From NCBI GenBank assembly GCA_964504305.1, contig CAZDEB010000001.1:124001-188000 (forward strand): DNA of 64,000 nucleotides, in the 5' to 3' direction. The stretch's first letter is position 1. Each line of letters opens with the position of its first letter. Under the pieces are notes generated by a model. It did not search any database. It was not told where the DNA came from and saw nothing but the letters and a program-made list of their open reading frames with translations. The position numbers and the translations under genes were made by a program. Below are positions 61,829-64,000 of the stretch, piece by piece. Origin of the DNA: UBA11606 sp964504305. Lineage in GTDB: Bacteria; Actinomycetota; Acidimicrobiia; Acidimicrobiales; Aldehydirespiratoraceae.

Positions 61829-63255
61829 TCGGGGGCCGGGGTGTGGTTGAACCGAAAGGCTTGTTTAACGCCTTCGCGGCCTCCGTACCTTTCGAGTAGT
61901 TGGTCTTGGCTCCGAAAGGCCCGTTCGTTGGTTGCTTCGGGGTCCACTATCGAGTGAAGCGCGTCGAGACAGGTTGCGACGTCTCCGCGGTGAGCGGTCG
62001 ATTGAGCGAGGTTGACGAGTTCGTCGGGATCAGCGTCGAGGTCATACAACTCGGAGTCGTAGCCGACGTGGTGCATGTATTTGAAAGCCCCGACCTGAAC
62101 GGCATAGCTGGCGGTGATCGACCCACCGTCGTGATATTCGCTAAAGGCGAGGCGGTTGTGATCGGGGGTTGCGGCCAGATCGACGAGCGACCGCCCAGGG
62201 CCGCCTTGGTTTGGTTCGGCTTCAACCACCGACGTGATCGTGGCCGCCACGTCAACCAGGTTGACGGGCGTGGAGCAGATGGCGGCCGGGTCAATGCCGG
62301 GGCCGGCGGCGATCATCGGCACCCGCACCGAGTCCTCATACATGAACGACTTGCACCAGAGACCGCGGTTGGCGTACATCTCGCCGTGATCGCTGGTGTA
62401 GATGACAAGGGTCTCGTCGGTCGCGCCGGAGTCGGCCAGAGCCGAGAGGATTCGGCCAACGTTGTGATCGAGCCAGCTACACAACCCCAAGTAGAGTTGA
62501 CGAGCCAGCCGGGTTGTTTCGGGCGTGAAGTGCTGGTGGTAGGCGAAATAGTCGGCAATAGCGGCGACGGCCGGGTTCGTGATCGGCTGCTGACTGATCT
62601 CGGGCGGCAGGTCGAGGTCGAGGTAGGGCGCCACGAATTCGTGGGGTACAGCCAGGGGATAGTGGGGCGCGACGAGCGATACGAAGCAGGTCCACGGCTG
62701 CGTGTCGTCGGCGCGATCGTGCAGCCACGACACCGCGGCGTCGGTGATCCTTTGGTCGTAGCGGGTATACGCCGACTCGCCGACGGCCAGATCAGCCGCC
62801 AACTCGGAGGCTTCGTCGTAGGGCAGCGGGTCTCGGCGGGGGAGACCCTGAACCCAGCCGATCCCATCGGCGACGTGCATCGCCAGGATCGACTCGGTGA
62901 ACCCGTAGTCGTCGTTGGTTGTTCGATAGTGGAGCTTGCCGATCGACACGGCGTGTGCGCCGGCGTCGCGCACGCGGTGGGCCCAACCCCGGTCTGCGCC
63001 GGTATAGGGCTGGGCGCTGTCCCATGCTCGGAGCTCGTGAACCCAACGACCGGTGGCCAGGCTGGCCCGCGCCGGCACGCATATTGGCGACGGCGTCCAC
63101 GCTCGTTCGAACCGGGTACCGCGGGCCGCGAGGGCATCGAGGTTCGGGGTCTGCACGTGAGCGTGACCGGCCGCACCAACGCACCGGTAGTTGTGTTCGT
63201 CTGAGCAGATGACCAACACGTTCTTGGTCGTTGGCGACAACTTCGGACCCCGCAC
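61825..63255 (-). CDS. Choline-sulfatase-type sulfatase
   Basis: A 476-residue type I sulfatase. The N-terminal NVLVICSDEHNYRCVGAAGH gives a metal-ligand Asp; PICVPARASLATGRWVHEL contains CxPxR (Cys-Val-Pro-Ala-Arg) for formylglycine; TSDHGEMYANRGLWCKSFMY is typical of the choline-sulfatase branch. Substrate could be choline-O-sulfate or a related ester. Start: GTG 63255 (MRGPKLSPTTKNVLV) because earlier in-frame codons lack homology. It is divergent from the partial M24 gene by 24 bases and convergent with the nitroreductase gene. Confidence 0.84.
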   Translation of the reverse strand: MRGPKLSPTTKNVLVICSDEHNYRCVGAAGHAHVQTPNLDALAARGTRFERAWTPSPICVPARASLATGRWVHELRAWDSAQPYTGADRGWAHRVRDAGAHAVSIGKLHYRTTNDDYGFTESILAMHVADGIGWVQGLPRRDPLPYDEASELAADLAVGESAYTRYDQRITDAAVSWLHDRADDTQPWTCFVSLVAPHYPLAVPHEFVAPYLDLDLPPEISQQPITNPAVAAIADYFAYHQHFTPETTRLARQLYLGLCSWLDHNVGRILSALADSGATDETLVIYTSDHGEMYANRGLWCKSFMYEDSVRVPMIAAGPGIDPAAICSTPVNLVDVAATITSVVEAEPNQGGPGRSLVDLAATPDHNRLAFSEYHDGGSITASYAVQVGAFKYMHHVGYDSELYDLDADPDELVNLAQSTAHRGDVATCLDALHSIVDPEATNERAFRSQDQLLERYGGREGVKQAFRFNHTPAPD

Positions 63256-63279
63256 TTTGAAGAACCTAGGCTGCTTCGC

Positions 63280-64000
63280 ATGAGTGCGCCTTATCAGACC
63301 GTTCCCGCCCCAATGCTCGATGAGCACGCGCTCCATGCATCCCGGCTGACTCGTCTGCGTTCGACGATGATCGACGATGGGCTTGACGTCGTGGTGCTCA
63401 CCAACCCAGTGAGTATTCGCTACGCGACCGGCTACCGCTCCTACACGTCGTTTCAGAGTCGTATTCCGTCGGCCTACGCCTTTGTGCCCGTCGAAGGTCC
63501 AGTAGTTGTGCACGGCGCCTACGTCGACGATCTACCGCTGATCGAGACAACGCGACCGTCGCATGCCATCACGTCCTTTGACGCGGGACTCGACTTGTCG
63601 CGCGCCGCCGATCGGTTCACTGCCGACATCGAACATTTCTTTGCCGACGCTGGTTTGTCGACCAATGCCTCTCTCGGAATCGAGCGGACAACGCCGACCG
63701 GCCATCGGGCCTTTTCTGACGTTGGATTCAACGTTTTCGACGCCGAGCCAACCGTCGAGTTGTCGCGCAGCCGCAAGTCAACCGAAGAAATGACGGCCCT
63801 CAAGTACGCGATTTCGGTGGCGGAGTATGCGATGGCCGAGATGGAAGAAGCCCTCGAGCCGGGGATTACCGAGAACCAACTTTGGGCGATACTGCACCAC
63901 ATCAACATTGCTCACGACGGCGACTGGGTCGATGGTCGAATGTTGTGCTCGGGGCCGCGCACAAATCCTTGGTATCAGGAGGCGAGTCACCGCCGTATCG
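63280..64000 (+). CDS. M24 family (Xaa-Pro peptidase/creatinase-like) protein, partial at window end
   Basis: The first 240 residues of a pita-bread-fold protein; the gene runs past the window. The N-terminal creatinase domain (RLRSTMIDDGLDVVVLTNPV, SIRYATGYRSYTSFQSRI) and the start of the catalytic domain (ELSRSRKSTEEMTALKYAIS, MEEALEPGITENQLWAILHH) are visible. The metal-ligand strands lie beyond the end, so peptidase or creatinase-like type cannot be decided. ATG 63280 is 24 bases from the divergent sulfatase start. Confidence 0.82.
   Translation, partial: MSAPYQTVPAPMLDEHALHASRLTRLRSTMIDDGLDVVVLTNPVSIRYATGYRSYTSFQSRIPSAYAFVPVEGPVVVHGAYVDDLPLIETTRPSHAITSFDAGLDLSRAADRFTADIEHFFADAGLSTNASLGIERTTPTGHRAFSDVGFNVFDAEPTVELSRSRKSTEEMTALKYAISVAEYAMAEMEEALEPGITENQLWAILHHINIAHDGDWVDGRMLCSGPRTNPWYQEASHRRI

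Overview
The window is high-GC, densely packed bacterial DNA with frequent GTG starts, many ATGA/GTGA start-stop overlaps and no gene-free stretch above 300 bases (the longest gap is 34173-34442). The gene families point to an actinobacterium, most likely a heterotrophic Acidimicrobiia-type lineage: a SCO6745-family protein, a Staphylococcus-type class I aldolase, several 2-oxoglutarate oxygenases, acyl-CoA enzymes, a fused indolepyruvate oxidoreductase and many TetR/MarR/Lrp regulators. This placement is inference from gene content. I saw no rRNA, tRNA, CRISPR array, insertion sequence or prophage.

Layout. 1-9.4 kb: ZIP metal transporter, fused indolepyruvate:ferredoxin oxidoreductase, sulfatase, a decayed dimethylamine/trimethylamine dehydrogenase-like gene, Lrp regulator with a one-domain HPPD-like VOC protein, MarR regulator and class I fructose-bisphosphate aldolase. 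9.4-17.2 kb: YgfK-like FMN/Fe-S protein behind a perfect palindrome, IPNS-like oxygenase, sterol-desaturase-type hydroxylase, ABM-domain protein coupled to a flavoprotein, YtcJ-like amidohydrolase. 17.2-21.4 kb: a peroxiredoxin-like gene whose frame is interrupted by one TGA at the first redox-cysteine position and followed by a SECIS-like hairpin (probable selenoprotein), PhyH oxygenase, nitroreductase-SRPBCC fusion, SCO6745-family protein, VOC protein. 21.5-26.7 kb: DUF917, CobW GTPase, MFS transporter, an unrecognised protein, DMT exporter. 26.7-30.7 kb: heterotetrameric sarcosine oxidase in the unusual order A-G-B-D. 30.7-34.3 kb: fatty acid desaturase, Crp/Fnr regulator and two tandem paralogous membrane proteins of unknown function, closed by a strong hairpin.

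34.4-48.2 kb: an operon of thiolase, crotonase, creatinase-like M24 protein and a 5-oxoprolinase-type HyuA-HyuB fusion; then a carotenoid-cleavage-type oxygenase, haloalkane dehalogenase, HpcH/HpaI aldolase, class I amidotransferase, ECHDC3-like protein, DUF167, DUF3291 and MmgE/PrpD proteins. 48.3-52.5 kb: a large secreted protein and a lipoprotein gene broken by one missing base. 52.5-57.7 kb: a TetR-controlled carboxylase operon (TetR, carboxyltransferase, biotin carboxylase/BCCP, acyl-CoA dehydrogenase) with a clear palindromic operator. 57.8-64 kb: orphan substrate-binding lipoprotein, a small conserved protein, SDR plus TetR, nitroreductase, choline-sulfatase-type sulfatase and the start of an M24 peptidase-like gene running off the window.

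Taken together the window describes catabolism of amino acids (aryl pyruvates, leucine-type acyl-CoAs, 5-oxoproline-like amides), methylated amines (sarcosine; a lost dimethylamine dehydrogenase), sulfated compounds and halogenated or apocarotenoid substrates. The observation most worth following is the probable Sec-containing PRXL2/SelU-like protein at 17234-17776.
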